A stretch of 64,000 nt of DNA, taken from contig NZ_FNEJ01000010.1 in assembly GCF_900100085.1 (NCBI RefSeq), positions 62,001-126,000 of the forward strand, written 5' to 3'. Position numbers and translations under genes: made by a program. The DNA is from Salipiger marinus (GTDB lineage: Bacteria; Pseudomonadota; Alphaproteobacteria; Rhodobacterales; Rhodobacteraceae). The notes below the pieces were generated by a model that was not told the DNA's origin, did not search any database, and saw nothing but the letters and a program-made list of their open reading frames with translations. Positions 26,138-36,886 of the stretch are shown here, one piece after another (the stretch's first letter is position 1; each line of letters starts with the position of its first letter).

Positions 26138-26692
26138 GTGGCGGAACGCACACAAGACGATCTGGGCGACGACCGTTCGCTGCTGCTGGTCGATGATGAC
26201 GAGCCCTTCCTGAAACGGCTCGCCAAGGCCATGGAAAAGCGCGGGTTCGAGGTCGAGACCGCCGAGACGGTCGCCGCCGGCACCGCCATCGCCACCGCCC
26301 GCCCCCCCGCCTATGCCGTGGTGGATCTGCGGCTGGAGGATGGCAACGGGCTTGACGTGGTGGAGGTGCTGCGCGAACGCCGCCCCGACTGCCGCGTGGT
26401 GGTGCTGACCGGGTATGGCGCGATCGCCACCGCCGTGGCGGCGGTGAAGATCGGCGCCACGGATTACCTGTCCAAGCCCGCCGATGCCACCGACATCACC
26501 AATGCGCTGCTGCAGCGCGGCGACGAGCTGCCGCCGCCGCCGGAAAACCCGATGAGCGCGGACCGGGTGCGCTGGGAGCATATCCAGCGGGTCTACGAGC
26601 TGTGCGACCGCAACGTGTCGGAAACCGCGCGGCGGCTGAACATGCACCGCCGCACCCTGCAGCGCATTCTGGCCAAACGCTCTCCCAAGTAG
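26138..26692 (+). CDS. regA: Redox response regulator RegA/PrrA
   Basis: A 184-residue response regulator starting at GTG 26138. The start matches the family N-terminus (MAERTQDDLGDDRSLLLVDDDEPFLKRLAKAMEKRGF). The receiver has the acidic pair in LLLVDDDEPF, phospho-acceptor Asp63 in AVVDLRLEDGNG (the same residue number as in Rhodobacter), Thr in VVVLTGYGA and Lys in YLSKPAD. A proline-rich hinge (LPPPPENP) leads to a Fis-type DNA-binding domain, CDRNVSETARRLNMHRRTLQRILAKRSPK. hvrA, which usually follows in Rhodobacter, is absent; a GNAT gene lies downstream on the other strand. Confidence 0.97.
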   Translation: MAERTQDDLGDDRSLLLVDDDEPFLKRLAKAMEKRGFEVETAETVAAGTAIATARPPAYAVVDLRLEDGNGLDVVEVLRERRPDCRVVVLTGYGAIATAVAAVKIGATDYLSKPADATDITNALLQRGDELPPPPENPMSADRVRWEHIQRVYELCDRNVSETARRLNMHRRTLQRILAKRSPK

Positions 26693-26763
26693 GGCTGCCG
26701 GATCCAGCGGGCGCGGCCTTGCGGCCGCGGCAGGTCATGTCGCCCGTGGCCGGGCTCCGGGCC

Positions 26764-26795
26764 GCCTCCGGCGGGAGTTTTCGGGCAAGATGAAG
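26764..26795. repeat. Second copy of the interspersed GGAGTTT..GGCAAGATGAAG element
   Basis: GCCTCCGGCGGGAGTTT followed by TCGGGCAAGATGAAG. It matches 10404-10436 except for a small change between the two blocks. Unlike that copy it lacks the inverted second arm. It sits just beyond the 3' end of the GNAT gene. Confidence 0.7.
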
Positions 26796-26800
26796 GGCGG

Positions 26801-27286
26801 CTACAGGTCGTAGCGTTTGAGCACCTTGTCGACCAGCTGCCCGGTGGCAAGGCGGTAGTTTTCGAGGCGCCCCCAGTCCTCGAAGCCGCGGCTCTGGTAA
26901 TAGATCAGCCCGCCGCTGTTGTCGGCGCGGATTTCGGCATTGATCCAGACATAGCCTTCGGCGCGGCAGGCAGGTTTGGTCGCCTCGAACAGGACCGATC
27001 CGATGCCGAGCCCGGTGCGTCCGGGCCGGGCAAAGCTGGAGATCTGCGCCACGTCGGCGCCCAGCGTCGGATGCGGGTCGACCCATTGGAAGCCCAGCAC
27101 CTCTCCTTCCGGATCCTCGGCCAGATGCCAGATGGCGCGGGGACGGGCCATCCAGTCGCGCAGGGTGTCGGCGCTGGCGGGGCTGGTCATCGCGGTGGTG
27201 CCGCCAAGGGCGATCACCGCATTCAGCAGCTCTGCCATGGGGCGGGCATCAAGGGGGCCGGCGCGGCGGACGGAAAGCGGGGTCAT
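26801..27286 (-). CDS. GNAT family N-acetyltransferase
   Basis: A 161-residue acetyltransferase. The start [25 protein letters not shown] at 27286 overlaps the HD gene stop by 4 bp and gives the normal GNAT length; a longer in-frame extension is a frame shadow of the HD gene. The acetyl-CoA binding motif A is ISSFARPGRTGLGIGSVLFEATKPACRAEGY, followed by INAEIRADNSGGLIYYQSRGF (motif B) and GRLENYRL. The substrate is unknown. It is cotranscribed with the upstream HD-domain gene. Confidence 0.88.
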   Translation of the reverse strand: MTPLSVRRAGPLDARPMAELLNAVIALGGTTAMTSPASADTLRDWMARPRAIWHLAEDPEGEVLGFQWVDPHPTLGADVAQISSFARPGRTGLGIGSVLFEATKPACRAEGYVWINAEIRADNSGGLIYYQSRGFEDWGRLENYRLATGQLVDKVLKRYDL

Positions 27287-27879
27287 GGGCAGAGCCTCAG
27301 CAGATCGGCATGGCGGGTGGTATAGGCGGCGCGCACCTCCACCGGGGGGCGGAGGTGGATGTCGAGCCCCGCCATCAGGTCGGGGGCGGGGCGGCCGAAG
27401 AAGCGGCTGGCCTCGGCTTCGGAAAAGCCCGCGATCTGCGTCGCCTCCATCCATGCCGACACGGTGTCGGCCTTCTTGATCTGGCGCTTGAGCCTGGCGG
27501 GGGTGACGGCGGGCAGGCCGAAGCGGATGTGGATGGCGGCGGCAAGGCGTTTGTCGAGCTCGCCATAATCCGGACCGATGGCAGCCTTGACCGGCGAGAT
27601 CATGTCGCCGATCACATATTCCGGCGCGTCATGCAGCAGGGCGGTCAGCCGGTCGGCGGGGCTGGCCTGCGGGCAGAGCCGGGCAAAGATCACCTCCACC
27701 AGCAGCGAATGTTCGGCCACGGAATAGGGGTGGTCGCCGCGGGTCTGGCCGTTCCAGCGCGCGACAAAGGCCAGCCCGTGGGCGATATCCTCGATTTCCA
27801 CATCCACCGGGGTGGGGTCGAGCAGGTCGAGCCTGCGGCCCGACAGCATCCGCTGCCAGGCGCGGGGAGGGCGGGCCAT
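27283..27879 (-). CDS. HD-domain phosphohydrolase, YfbR-like
   Basis: A 198-residue HD-superfamily hydrolase. The metal ligands are visible in [15 protein letters not shown] (His), [21 protein letters not shown] (His-Asp) and [13 protein letters not shown] (Asp). This resembles YfbR-type 5'-deoxynucleotidases, which remove phosphate from dNMPs. An N-terminal segment naming positions of a PRTase-like metal site ([23 protein letters not shown]) is typical of the alphaproteobacterial version. It precedes a GNAT gene with a 4-bp overlap and is divergent from ahcY, leaving a 149-bp shared upstream region. Confidence 0.85.
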   Translation of the reverse strand: MARPPRAWQRMLSGRRLDLLDPTPVDVEIEDIAHGLAFVARWNGQTRGDHPYSVAEHSLLVEVIFARLCPQASPADRLTALLHDAPEYVIGDMISPVKAAIGPDYGELDKRLAAAIHIRFGLPAVTPARLKRQIKKADTVSAWMEATQIAGFSEAEASRFFGRPAPDLMAGLDIHLRPPVEVRAAYTTRHADLLRLCP

Positions 27880-28028
27880 GGCGTCAGGCCCCGTCGGGGG
27901 GTGAAAGCTGCATCGGGTGCCTCTGGATTATCCCTCTGTTTGCCTCAGTTTCTGATCCACGTTGCGGGGCAAATCAAGGGATGCTACCCCGCGCGGCAAC
28001 ATCGCGGACAGGAATTGGAGCGCCGGAC

Positions 28029-29417
28029 ATGGCTGCAGACTACATCGTCAAGGACATCGCGCTGGCCGGATATGGCCGCAAGGAACTGGACATCGCCGAG
28101 ACCGAGATGCCGGGGCTGATGGCCTGCCGGGCGGAATTCGGCGAAAGCCAGCCGCTGAAAGGCGCGCGGATCGTGGGCTCGCTGCACATGACGATCCAGA
28201 CCGCCGTGCTGATCGAGACGCTGACCGCGCTGGGCGCGGATGTGCGCTGGGCCTCCTGCAACATCTTTTCGACGCAGGATCATGCGGCGGCGGCGATTGC
28301 GGCGGGCGGCACGCCGGTCTTTGCGGTGAAGGGCCAGACGCTGGAGGAGCACTGGGATTACCTTGACCGCTCCTTCCAGTTCCCCGAAGGCGCGAACATG
28401 ATCCTCGACGATGGCGGCGATGCCACGCTTTATGTCCTGCTGGGCGCGCGGGCCGAAGCGGGCGAGGACATCATCCCCGTCCCCACCTCGGAAGAGGAAG
28501 AGGTGATCAAGGCGCAGATCGCCAAGCGCATGGCGCAGTCGCCGGGCTGGTTCACCCGCACCCGCGACGCGATCAAGGGCGTGTCCGAGGAAACCACCAC
28601 CGGCGTGCACCGCCTCTATGATCTGCAGAAGAAGGGCCTGCTGCCCTTCCCGGCGATCAACGTGAACGACAGCGTCACCAAGTCGAAATTCGACAACAAA
28701 TATGGCTGCAAGGAATCGCTGGTGGACGGCATCCGCCGCGCCACCGACACGATGATGGCGGGCAAGGTTGCCGTGGTCTGCGGCTATGGCGATGTGGGCA
28801 AGGGCTCTGCCGCCAGCCTCAGCGGGGCAGGCGCGCGCGTCAAGGTGACCGAGGCCGACCCGATCTGCGCGCTGCAGGCGGCCATGGACGGCTATGAGGT
28901 GGTGCTGCTGGAGGATGTGGTGTCCAGCGCCGACATCTTCATCACCACCACCGGCAACAAGGACGTGATCCGCATCGAGCATCTGCGCGAGATGAAGAAC
29001 ATGGCCATCGTCGGCAATATCGGCCATTTCGACAATGAAATTCAGGTGGCCGCGCTGAAGAACCACAAATGGACCAACATCAAGGAACAGGTGGACATGA
29101 TCGAGATGCCTTCGGGCAACCGGATCATCCTGCTGTCCGAAGGCCGCCTGCTGAACCTTGGCAATGCCACCGGCCATCCGTCCTTTGTGATGTCGGCGTC
29201 TTTCACCAATCAGGTGCTGGCGCAGATCGAGCTGTGGAAGAATGGCGGGCAGTATGAAAACAAGGTCTATATCCTGCCCAAGCATCTGGATGAAAAGGTC
29301 GCGCGCCTGCATCTGGACCGCATCGGCGTGAAGCTGACCCAGCTGTCGGCGGAACAGGCCGCCTATATCGGCGTGACGCCGGAAGGCCCGTTCAAGCCGG
29401 AACATTACCGCTACTGA
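28029..29417 (+). CDS. ahcY: Adenosylhomocysteinase
   Basis: A 462-residue NAD-dependent enzyme that splits S-adenosylhomocysteine into adenosine and homocysteine, relieving product inhibition of methyltransferases and feeding methionine recycling. The start [24 protein letters not shown] at 28029 matches the family. Landmarks: [55 protein letters not shown], the NAD-binding [25 protein letters not shown] and the C-terminal KPEHYRY that reaches into a neighbouring subunit. It lies close to the RegBA locus, as in Rhodobacter. I looked for an SAH-type riboswitch in the leader and did not find a convincing one. Confidence 0.98.
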   Translation: MAADYIVKDIALAGYGRKELDIAETEMPGLMACRAEFGESQPLKGARIVGSLHMTIQTAVLIETLTALGADVRWASCNIFSTQDHAAAAIAAGGTPVFAVKGQTLEEHWDYLDRSFQFPEGANMILDDGGDATLYVLLGARAEAGEDIIPVPTSEEEEVIKAQIAKRMAQSPGWFTRTRDAIKGVSEETTTGVHRLYDLQKKGLLPFPAINVNDSVTKSKFDNKYGCKESLVDGIRRATDTMMAGKVAVVCGYGDVGKGSAASLSGAGARVKVTEADPICALQAAMDGYEVVLLEDVVSSADIFITTTGNKDVIRIEHLREMKNMAIVGNIGHFDNEIQVAALKNHKWTNIKEQVDMIEMPSGNRIILLSEGRLLNLGNATGHPSFVMSASFTNQVLAQIELWKNGGQYENKVYILPKHLDEKVARLHLDRIGVKLTQLSAEQAAYIGVTPEGPFKPEHYRY

Positions 29418-29424
29418 TCCCCTC

Positions 29425-29452
29425 GCGTAACGCCCTGTCCGGGGCGTTACGC
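29425..29452 (+). terminator. Hairpin after ahcY
   Basis: GCGTAACGCCC (29425-29435) pairs with GGGCGTTACGC (29442-29452) across a 6-base loop, 7 bp after the ahcY stop. No T-run follows. A third GCGTTACGC occurs at 29477-29485, so an operator function is an alternative. Confidence 0.5.
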
Positions 29453-29532
29453 AACCGACATCGGGCAGCCATGAGAGCGTTACGCGCAGCGGATAGCAGC
29501 AGCGCATCACGACCCTCACAAGGACCGATCCG

Positions 29533-30882
29533 ATGCGCCTTTCGCTTTCCGTTATCGCGCTTTCCGCCGCGCTGGCCGCCCCCGCGCTGGCGCAGGAGAC
29601 CTTTCCCGCGACGCTGGCGGGCCATGCCGTGCTGCCCGCGCTGTCGCTGGTGGCGCCGCCCGCCGACGCGCCGCGCGATGCCATGATCTCGGGCAAGTTC
29701 ACTGGCGCTGCGCGCAATGACGCCCCGATGAGCGTGGAAGGCAATGTCGGCAAGGCCTATGGCGGCCATGGCACCGGCTATGCGCTGCCCTTCATCGGCC
29801 AGCCCGTGCAGGGCATGTCGGGGTTTGCCATGAACCGCGCCGAGGATGGCAGCTGGTATGTGCTGACCGACAACGGCTTCGGCTCCAAGCGCAATTCGGC
29901 GGATGCGCTGCTGTTCTTCCACAAGATGGCCCCCGATTTCGAGGCAGGCACGGTGGAGCGTCGCGACACCATCTTCCTGTCCGATCCCGACCACAAGGTG
30001 CCGTTCCGCATCGCCTATGAAGGCACGGACAGCCGCTATCTGACCGGGGCCGATTTCGACCCGGAAAGCATTCAGGTGCTGGGCGATGACGTGTGGATCG
30101 GCGAGGAATTCGGGCCCTACATCCTCCGCGCCGGTCTGGACGGTGTGGTGAAGTCGGTGCATGCCACCATGCTCGACGGCCAGCAGCTGACCAGCCCCGA
30201 CACCTACAGCGTGTTTGTCCCCGCGACGGCTGGCAAGGATTTTCAGGTGCAGCGGTCGGGCGGCTATGAAGGCATGGCGCTGAACCCGGAAACCGGGATG
30301 CTGTGGGCGATGCTGGAAAAGCCGGTGCTGGGCGAAGATGGCCAGCCCGAGGGCAATTTCCTGCGCGTCATCGCCTTTGACACCAACACCGCCGACTGGA
30401 CCGGCGAAAGCGTGAAATTCGCGCTGACCGAAGGTGCCACCGCGATTGGCGATTTCAACTTCATCGACGCCACCCGTGCGCTGGTGATCGAGCGCGACAA
30501 TGGCGAGGGTGATCTCAGCAAGGCCTGTGCCGAAGGCGCCACCGACACCTCTGGCTGCTATCCGATCCCGGCCCGGGTCAAGAACATCGTGCTGGTCGAC
30601 ACTGCCTCGGTCGACGAGGACGGCTTTGTCCGCCGCATCGGCCAGATCGACCTGCTGAACATCGCCGATCCGGAAGGTGTCGCGCTGGAAGGCTTCCGCC
30701 CCGAAGACGGCGCCTTCACCTTCCCGTTCTTCACCATCGAGGATGTGGCGCGGGTGGACGAGACCCACATCATGGTGGCCAATGACAACAACCTGCCCTT
30801 CTCGGGCGGGCGCGAGATCGGCGCGGCGGCAGCGAATGAATTCATCCTGCTGTCGGTGCCGGAACTGCTGGCGGCCCAGTAA
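29533..30882 (+). CDS. Exported esterase-like phytase-domain protein
   Basis: A 449-residue secreted protein. MRLSLSVIALSAALAAPALAQ is a Sec signal. The body matches the esterase-like activity of phytase family, a beta-propeller: MSGFAMNRAEDGSWYVLTDNGFGSKRNSADALLFF, FDPESIQVLGDDVWIGEEFGPYILRAGLDG, GGYEGMALNPETGMLWAMLEKP, AIGDFNFIDATRALVIERDNGEGD and NIADPEGVALEG are repeated blade-like units rich in acidic metal ligands. The substrate (phytate, phosphate ester or other) is not evident. It stands as a single gene between ahcY and a terminator. Confidence 0.85.
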   Translation: MRLSLSVIALSAALAAPALAQETFPATLAGHAVLPALSLVAPPADAPRDAMISGKFTGAARNDAPMSVEGNVGKAYGGHGTGYALPFIGQPVQGMSGFAMNRAEDGSWYVLTDNGFGSKRNSADALLFFHKMAPDFEAGTVERRDTIFLSDPDHKVPFRIAYEGTDSRYLTGADFDPESIQVLGDDVWIGEEFGPYILRAGLDGVVKSVHATMLDGQQLTSPDTYSVFVPATAGKDFQVQRSGGYEGMALNPETGMLWAMLEKPVLGEDGQPEGNFLRVIAFDTNTADWTGESVKFALTEGATAIGDFNFIDATRALVIERDNGEGDLSKACAEGATDTSGCYPIPARVKNIVLVDTASVDEDGFVRRIGQIDLLNIADPEGVALEGFRPEDGAFTFPFFTIEDVARVDETHIMVANDNNLPFSGGREIGAAAANEFILLSVPELLAAQ

Positions 30883-30893
30883 GGCGCTACAGG

Positions 30894-30921
30894 AAAGGGG
30901 CGCCAGAGCGGCGCCCCTTTT
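30894..30921. terminator. Bidirectional terminator
   Basis: AAAGGGGCGCC (30894-30904) pairs with GGCGCCCCTTT (30910-30920), loop AGAGC, with TTTT at the plus-strand end and an A-tract at the other. It separates the convergent phytase-like and symporter genes. Confidence 0.9.
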
Positions 30922-30934
30922 GTTTCGGACGGCG

Positions 30935-32476
<1,542 letters not shown>

Positions 32477-32493
32477 GACGGGATCTCCTGCGC

Positions 32494-32931
32494 TCAGGGC
32501 ACGATGACGGTGGGAACGGGCGCGATCTGCGCCAGTCCGATGGGCACCGATCCGAAGATCCGCGCGGCGACCGACTGCGTGCCCGCGCGCCCGACAAAGA
32601 TCATCGCGGCCCCGGCTTCCCTTGCGGTGTCGGCCACAAGCTCGACCACATTGCCATAGCGGATGCGGCCCTCGCCCGAGATCCCGGCAGCGGTCACGCG
32701 GGCCAGCGCCGGGTCCAGAATCGCCGCCTGCGCGCGGGCCATTTCCTGTTTGCGGCGGGCGTGGCGTTCCTCGATCTCCTGCGGGGTGAGGAATTTATAG
32801 GGCGACCATTCAAGGATATGCACCAGCAGCAGCCGCGCCTGATCCCGTTTCGCCCGTGTGATCGCATAGTCCAGAAGGCCGGAATCGCCTTCTTTCCCCT
32901 CGTACGCCACGAGGAAGATTTCCCGTGTCAT
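32494..32931 (-). CDS. Universal stress protein UspA-domain
   Basis: A 145-residue single-domain Usp. MTREIFLVAYEGKEGDSGLLDYAITRAKRDQARLLLVHI is the first beta strand and helix. The C-terminal ATP-binding-like segment is AAMIFVGRAGTQSVAARIFGSVPIGLAQIAPVPTVIVP, close to the G-2x-G-9x-G(S/T) pattern. Such proteins bind nucleotides and respond to stress or starvation. It lies directly upstream of the AGCS symporter gene; Usp proteins paired with transporters sometimes modulate them, but nothing in the sequence proves this here. Confidence 0.9.
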   Translation of the reverse strand: MTREIFLVAYEGKEGDSGLLDYAITRAKRDQARLLLVHILEWSPYKFLTPQEIEERHARRKQEMARAQAAILDPALARVTAAGISGEGRIRYGNVVELVADTAREAGAAMIFVGRAGTQSVAARIFGSVPIGLAQIAPVPTVIVP

Positions 32932-33291
32932 CGATATATCCCCGGTTGTTGGTGCAGGGACGGCAACACCGGCGGCCCGTTTCCCGGATCTCGGCCCGAA
33001 ACCACCCTTCCGCCTTGATCATCCCGGAGATATCATGAGTCTGTCACACAGTTTTGCCGCCCCCGCCCCGCGCCTGGCGCGCGCAGGGCGGCGGGGAACC
33101 GTCCAAGTTGATGAAAATGCGGGGCGTTTCGCCTTTGCCCGGGGGGCGGATTTCGGCTATTCCTATCCGACGGCCAGAACGGCCGGATCCAGAATTCTGC
33201 CGTGGCTGCGTGTGTGGGAGCATGCTCTGGGGTGGCAAGGGGTCCGGTTTGGCCGGGCCCCTTACTTTACCGGGTCAGATCCCGCGCAGGA
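32932..33291. other. Intergenic region with one long hairpin; no convincing gene
   Basis: A 360-bp gap upstream of the usp gene and downstream of the EVE gene. Open frames inside it have no recognisable product or ribosome site. A hairpin at 33236-33262 (AAGGGGTCCGG with CCGGGCCCCTT, one G-U pair, loop TTTGG) lies near the EVE stop but lacks a long T-run. AT-rich DNA at 32932-32945 may hold the usp promoter. Confidence 0.5.
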
Positions 33292-33711
33292 TCAGCTGTC
33301 CAGCCCGCCCATCGCGCAGACCTTCGCCCATTCGTCCGCCGTGACCGGCTGCACCGACAGGCGCGCCTGTTTCACCAGCGCCATTCCGGCCAGATCGGGC
33401 TCTGCCTTGATCTGGTCCAGCGTCACCGGGCGGGGCAGCGGCTTCACCGCCTTGATGTCCACGCAGTCCCAGCGCGGATCCTCCGCCTTGCTGTCGGGAT
33501 GCGATTCCGCGATCACCTCGACAATCCCCACCACCGCCTTTTCGCTCTGCGAGTGGTAGAAAAAGCCGCGGTCGCCCACCGTCATCTCGCGCATGACGTT
33601 GCGCGCCTGATAGTTGCGCACGCCGTCCCATTCCTCGCCCGCGTCGCCCTTGGCCAGCTGATCCTGCCACGACCACGCCGAAGGCTCGGACTTGAACAGC
33701 CAGAACCTCAT
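33292..33711 (-). CDS. EVE domain-containing protein
   Basis: A 139-residue EVE protein. The start MRFWLFKSEPSAWSWQDQLAKG at 33711 overlaps the upstream YciI-like gene stop by 4 bp. Conserved family features are FWLFKSEP, WDGVRNYQARNVMREMTVGDRGFFYHSQSEKAVVGIVEV, DPRWDCVDIKAV and a C-terminal MALVKQARLSVQPVTADEW. EVE domains are PUA-like and bind modified bases in DNA or RNA. The role in bacteria without a restriction context is unclear, and no restriction genes adjoin it. It is the last gene of a tsaD-gpsA-yciI-EVE run. Confidence 0.92.
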   Translation of the reverse strand: MRFWLFKSEPSAWSWQDQLAKGDAGEEWDGVRNYQARNVMREMTVGDRGFFYHSQSEKAVVGIVEVIAESHPDSKAEDPRWDCVDIKAVKPLPRPVTLDQIKAEPDLAGMALVKQARLSVQPVTADEWAKVCAMGGLDS

Positions 33712-33980
33712 CCGATGACCTTTTTCCATGCGATCAGCTCGACACTTTCGAACAGCCCGGCCTTGGCATAGGGATCGGCGCTGGCCCAGGCCTGCGCCGC
33801 GTCCATGTCGGCCACGTCAAGGATCACAAGGCTGCCGCACATGTCGCCCGTGTCGTCCAGCAGCGGCCCGGCCTGCGCCACCACCCCGGTGGCGTCGATA
33901 TAGGCCAGATGATCGTCGCGCGTGTCCTTGCGGATCTGCAGCGCGCCGTCCTTGTCCTTGGCGATCAGGGCAACAAGCAT
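33708..33980 (-). CDS. YciI-like protein
   Basis: A 90-residue ferredoxin-like-fold protein. Two in-frame ATGs exist at 33986 and 33980. The second was chosen because GGAGG lies seven bases before it but nearly touches the first. Family features are MLVALIAKDKDGALQIRKDTRDDHLAYI, AGPLLDDTGDMCGSLVILDVADMDAAQAWASADPYAKAGLFESVELIAWKKVIG, with the conserved His (DHLAYI) and Asp (DPY). YciI proteins are of unclear enzymatic role. It is 2 bp after gpsA and overlaps the EVE gene by 4 bp. Confidence 0.9.
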   Translation of the reverse strand: MLVALIAKDKDGALQIRKDTRDDHLAYIDATGVVAQAGPLLDDTGDMCGSLVILDVADMDAAQAWASADPYAKAGLFESVELIAWKKVIG

Positions 33981-33982
33981 GG

Positions 33983-34942
33983 TCATTCCTCCTTGAGGGG
34001 TCGGGAAAGAAGCTCGTCCAGAGCTTCGGAAACGGTGGCCTCGCCTGCGGCCAGCGCGGCCACCACGGCAGAGATCGGCATGGACAGGCCGTCGCGCGCG
34101 GCCAGCCGGGTGACGGCGCGGGCGGTGGCGGCGCCTTCGACGGTGACGCGGGGATCAAACGCCTGCCCCTGACCCAGCGCCTGCCCGAAGCGGTAGTTGC
34201 GCGACAGATCCGAGGTGCAGGTCAGCGCCAGATCGCCCAGTCCCGACAGCCCCGCCAGCGTTTCGGGGCGCGCGCCGAAATGCGCGGCCAGCCGGGTCAT
34301 TTCGGCAAAGCCGCGGGTCATCAGCGCGGCGCGGGCGCTGTCGCCCAGCCCCGCGCCGATGCAGGCACCGCAGGCAATGGCGATCACGTTTTTCAGCGCG
34401 CCGCCCAGTTCCGCCCCGGTGACATCGGTGGTGCGGTAAAGCCGCAGGCTGCGGGTCGACAGCTGGTGCTGCAGGTCATGGCCCGCCTGTGCATCGCCGC
34501 AGGCCAGCGTCAGCGCGGTCGGCAGCCCGCGCGCGATGTCGGCGGCAAAGCTGGGGCCGGTCAGCACGGCGGGCAGCGCCTGCGGCTTGGCGCGGGTGAT
34601 GACCTTCGACGGGCCGGTGCCGGTGGCAAGGTCGATCCCCTTGCAGCAGGCCACCAGCCGCGCGCCGTCGAGCGGCGCGTCGAGCGCGCCCAGCAGATCC
34701 GACAGGCTCTGCATCGGCACGGCCAGCAGCAGGGTCCGGTGCTGCGCCGCCTGCGCCAGATCCGGGGTCACGGCGATGCCGCAGGGCAGGTCCACCCCCG
34801 GCAGGTGCGGCGACAGGCGGGTGGTGGCCAGCTGCGCCATCGCCTCGGGGTCGCGGCCCCACAGGGTGACGGGCGTGCCTTCGCGCGCCAGCGCCACCGC
34901 CAGTGCCGTGCCGAACGCGCCCGCGCCCAGGATGCCGATCAT
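33983..34942 (-). CDS. gpsA: Glycerol-3-phosphate dehydrogenase [NAD(P)+]
   Basis: A 319-residue cytoplasmic enzyme that reduces dihydroxyacetone phosphate to sn-glycerol-3-phosphate for phospholipid synthesis. The N-terminal Rossmann motif is [19 protein letters not shown], followed by [76 protein letters not shown] and [23 protein letters not shown]. The start at 34942 overlaps the tsaD stop by 4 bp and begins exactly at the dinucleotide motif; the longer in-frame extension lies within tsaD and is a frame shadow. Confidence 0.96.
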   Translation of the reverse strand: MIGILGAGAFGTALAVALAREGTPVTLWGRDPEAMAQLATTRLSPHLPGVDLPCGIAVTPDLAQAAQHRTLLLAVPMQSLSDLLGALDAPLDGARLVACCKGIDLATGTGPSKVITRAKPQALPAVLTGPSFAADIARGLPTALTLACGDAQAGHDLQHQLSTRSLRLYRTTDVTGAELGGALKNVIAIACGACIGAGLGDSARAALMTRGFAEMTRLAAHFGARPETLAGLSGLGDLALTCTSDLSRNYRFGQALGQGQAFDPRVTVEGAATARAVTRLAARDGLSMPISAVVAALAAGEATVSEALDELLSRPLKEE

Positions 34943-36018
34943 GCCTTGGCCCCCTTCTTGCCCGACCCCAGCAGCGGGGCAGCACTCTGGTCCAGGGGCC
35001 AGCGCGGACGGGCGGCCAGCGTCATGTCCGACCGCTGGCCCGCCGCCAGCAGTTCCGATCCGGCATAAGCGATCATCGCGGCATTGTCGGTGCACAGCGC
35101 CAGCGGCGGCGCGGTGAAGCGCACCTGACGTTCGGCGCACAGATCCTGCAGCGCGCCGCGCAGCGCGGCATTGGCGGCAACCCCGCCCGCAACGGCCAGC
35201 GCCGGGGCCTGCGGGGCGCCGTCCAGATAGATCTCCAGCGCGCGGCGGGTCTTTTCAGTCAGCACGTCGCGCACCGCCGCCTGAAACCCGGCACACAGGT
35301 CCGACACGTCCTGCGCGTGCAGCCCGCCCTGATCCGCGATCAGCCGGTCGCGCAGCCGCAGCAGCGCGGTTTTCAGCCCGGAAAAGGACAGATCGCAGCC
35401 GGGCCGGTCCAGCAGCGGGCGCGGAAAGGCAAAGCGGCGCGCATCGCCCATCCGGGCGCGCGCCTCCACCGCCGGGCCGCCGGGCTGCGGCAGGCCCAGA
35501 AGCCGCGCGGTCTTGTCAAAAGCCTCGCCGGGGGCGTCGTCGATGGTGCCGCCCAGCCGGGTAAACTCCTGCGGGCCGCGCACGATCAGGAACTGGCAAT
35601 GCCCGCCCGACACCAGCAGCATCAGATAGGGATAGGGCAGATCGTCGGTCAGCCGCGGCGTCAGCGCATGGCCCGCCAGATGGTTGACGCCGATCATCGG
35701 ACGGTCCAGCGCCGTGGCCAGCCCCTTGGCCAGCATCACGCCCGACAGCACGCCGCCGATCAGCCCGGGACCAGAGGTGACCGCCACCGCATCCAGATCG
35801 TCCAGCGTTACACCGGCCTGCGCCAGCGCCTGTTCCACCGCCAGATCCAGCTTTTCGGCATGGGCGCGCGCGGCGATTTCCGGCACCACGCCGCCAAAGG
35901 CCGCGTGCAGGTCGGCCTGTCCCATCACCACCGAAGACAGCACCTGCCGCCCGCGCAGCACGGCGGCGGCGGTGTCGTCACAACTGCTTTCCAGTCCGAG
36001 GATGGTCGGCACGCCCAT
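34939..36018 (-). CDS. tsaD: tRNA N6-adenosine threonylcarbamoyltransferase TsaD
   Basis: A 359-residue Kae1/OSGEP family enzyme that transfers the threonylcarbamoyl group onto A37 of tRNAs reading ANN codons. It starts [16 protein letters not shown]. The metal site is VNHLAGHAL (His113, His117). Further motifs are [45 protein letters not shown] and [19 protein letters not shown]. It forms an operon with gpsA (4-bp overlap) and is divergent from hemD. Its helper TsaE is encoded near 22 kb, and a tRNA-Thr substrate near 40 kb. Confidence 0.97.
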   Translation of the reverse strand: MGVPTILGLESSCDDTAAAVLRGRQVLSSVVMGQADLHAAFGGVVPEIAARAHAEKLDLAVEQALAQAGVTLDDLDAVAVTSGPGLIGGVLSGVMLAKGLATALDRPMIGVNHLAGHALTPRLTDDLPYPYLMLLVSGGHCQFLIVRGPQEFTRLGGTIDDAPGEAFDKTARLLGLPQPGGPAVEARARMGDARRFAFPRPLLDRPGCDLSFSGLKTALLRLRDRLIADQGGLHAQDVSDLCAGFQAAVRDVLTEKTRRALEIYLDGAPQAPALAVAGGVAANAALRGALQDLCAERQVRFTAPPLALCTDNAAMIAYAGSELLAAGQRSDMTLAARPRWPLDQSAAPLLGSGKKGAKA

Positions 36019-36090
36019 GGCTTCGTCCGTTGCATAGCCTGTCCCTTGCAGCTACCACCTGTCCCAAGCCCCCACAATCCCGGAGAGCCG

Positions 36091-36873
36091 ATGCCGCCCC
36101 TTCCGCCCTTTCTGCTGCTGACCCGCCCCGAGCGTGAGTCGCGGCGGTTTCTGGCGGAACTGGCGGCAGAACGGGCGGAGCCGTTGGTCAGTCCGCTGCT
36201 GGACATCGTGACCACCGGGCCGCTGCCCGATCTGGCGGGGGTGCGCGGGCTGATCTTCACCTCTGCCAATGGCGTCCGCGCCTATGCCGCGCTGGCGGGG
36301 CCGCCGCTCTCCCCCTGTTTCGTGGTGGGAGAGGCGACGGCCCGCGCCGCCCGCGACATGGGGCTGGTGCCGGTGGTGGCGCAGGGCGATGCCGAAAGCC
36401 TGCTGGCGCTGATCCTTGACCATGCGCCAGAGGGGCCACTTTTGCATCTGCGCGGCACGTTTGCGCGCGGCGCGCTGGCGGAACGGCTGACCGCTGCGGG
36501 GCTGCCCGTGCGGGAGGCGGTGGTTTACGACCAGCCCGCGCGCCCGCTGACGCCCGAGGCCCGGGCCGCGCTGCAGGGCGACCGCCCCGTGGTCGTGCCG
36601 CTTTTTTCACCACGCACGGCGCGGCTTTTTGCGGCGGAGGCGCCCTGCCGCGCGCCGCTTTTCGTCGCAGCGATGAGCGCGGAGGTGGCCGAGGCGCTGC
36701 AGGGGCTCTATCTGAGAGAGCAGGAGATTTTGGCACGTCCGGATTCGGGGCTGATGCGCGAGGCGGTGGGAAAACTGCTCAAAAGCGCAGGAACGCTTGT
36801 GGTGCCTCCCGCGTCTGTGGAAGGTTGTCCCGGAAAGAGCGGCCCGCAATCGGGTCCGGACCATAGATTTTGA
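36091..36873 (+). CDS. hemD: Uroporphyrinogen-III synthase
   Basis: A 260-residue HemD that closes hydroxymethylbilane to uroporphyrinogen III in tetrapyrrole synthesis. The family is poorly conserved. Visible landmarks are LLLTRPERESRRFLAEL, VSPLLDIVTTGPLPDLAGVRGLIFTSANGVRAYAAL, PCFVVGEATARAARDMGL, LLHLRGTFARGALAERLTAAGLPVREAVVYDQPA and VVPLFSPRTARLF. GGAGAG precedes the ATG at 36091; the open frame extends far upstream but only as a shadow of tsaD. It is followed 13 bp later by the mic60 gene, the usual alphaproteobacterial order. Confidence 0.9.
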   Translation: MPPLPPFLLLTRPERESRRFLAELAAERAEPLVSPLLDIVTTGPLPDLAGVRGLIFTSANGVRAYAALAGPPLSPCFVVGEATARAARDMGLVPVVAQGDAESLLALILDHAPEGPLLHLRGTFARGALAERLTAAGLPVREAVVYDQPARPLTPEARAALQGDRPVVVPLFSPRTARLFAAEAPCRAPLFVAAMSAEVAEALQGLYLREQEILARPDSGLMREAVGKLLKSAGTLVVPPASVEGCPGKSGPQSGPDHRF

Positions 36874-36886
36874 AAGGGTGGAGCGC

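Noticed and set aside
27880-28028. Possible SAH or SAM/SAH riboswitch upstream of ahcY, because ATTGGAGCG precedes the start codon
   Set aside because: The matching loop sequence needed to pair with GGAGC is absent and only a 5-bp CCGCG/CGCGG stem is present. The resemblance is limited to the ribosome site.
33708-33986. First ATG (33986) as the start of the YciI-like gene
   Set aside because: The GGAGG ribosome site would lie only one to two bases from it. The ATG at 33980 has ideal spacing.
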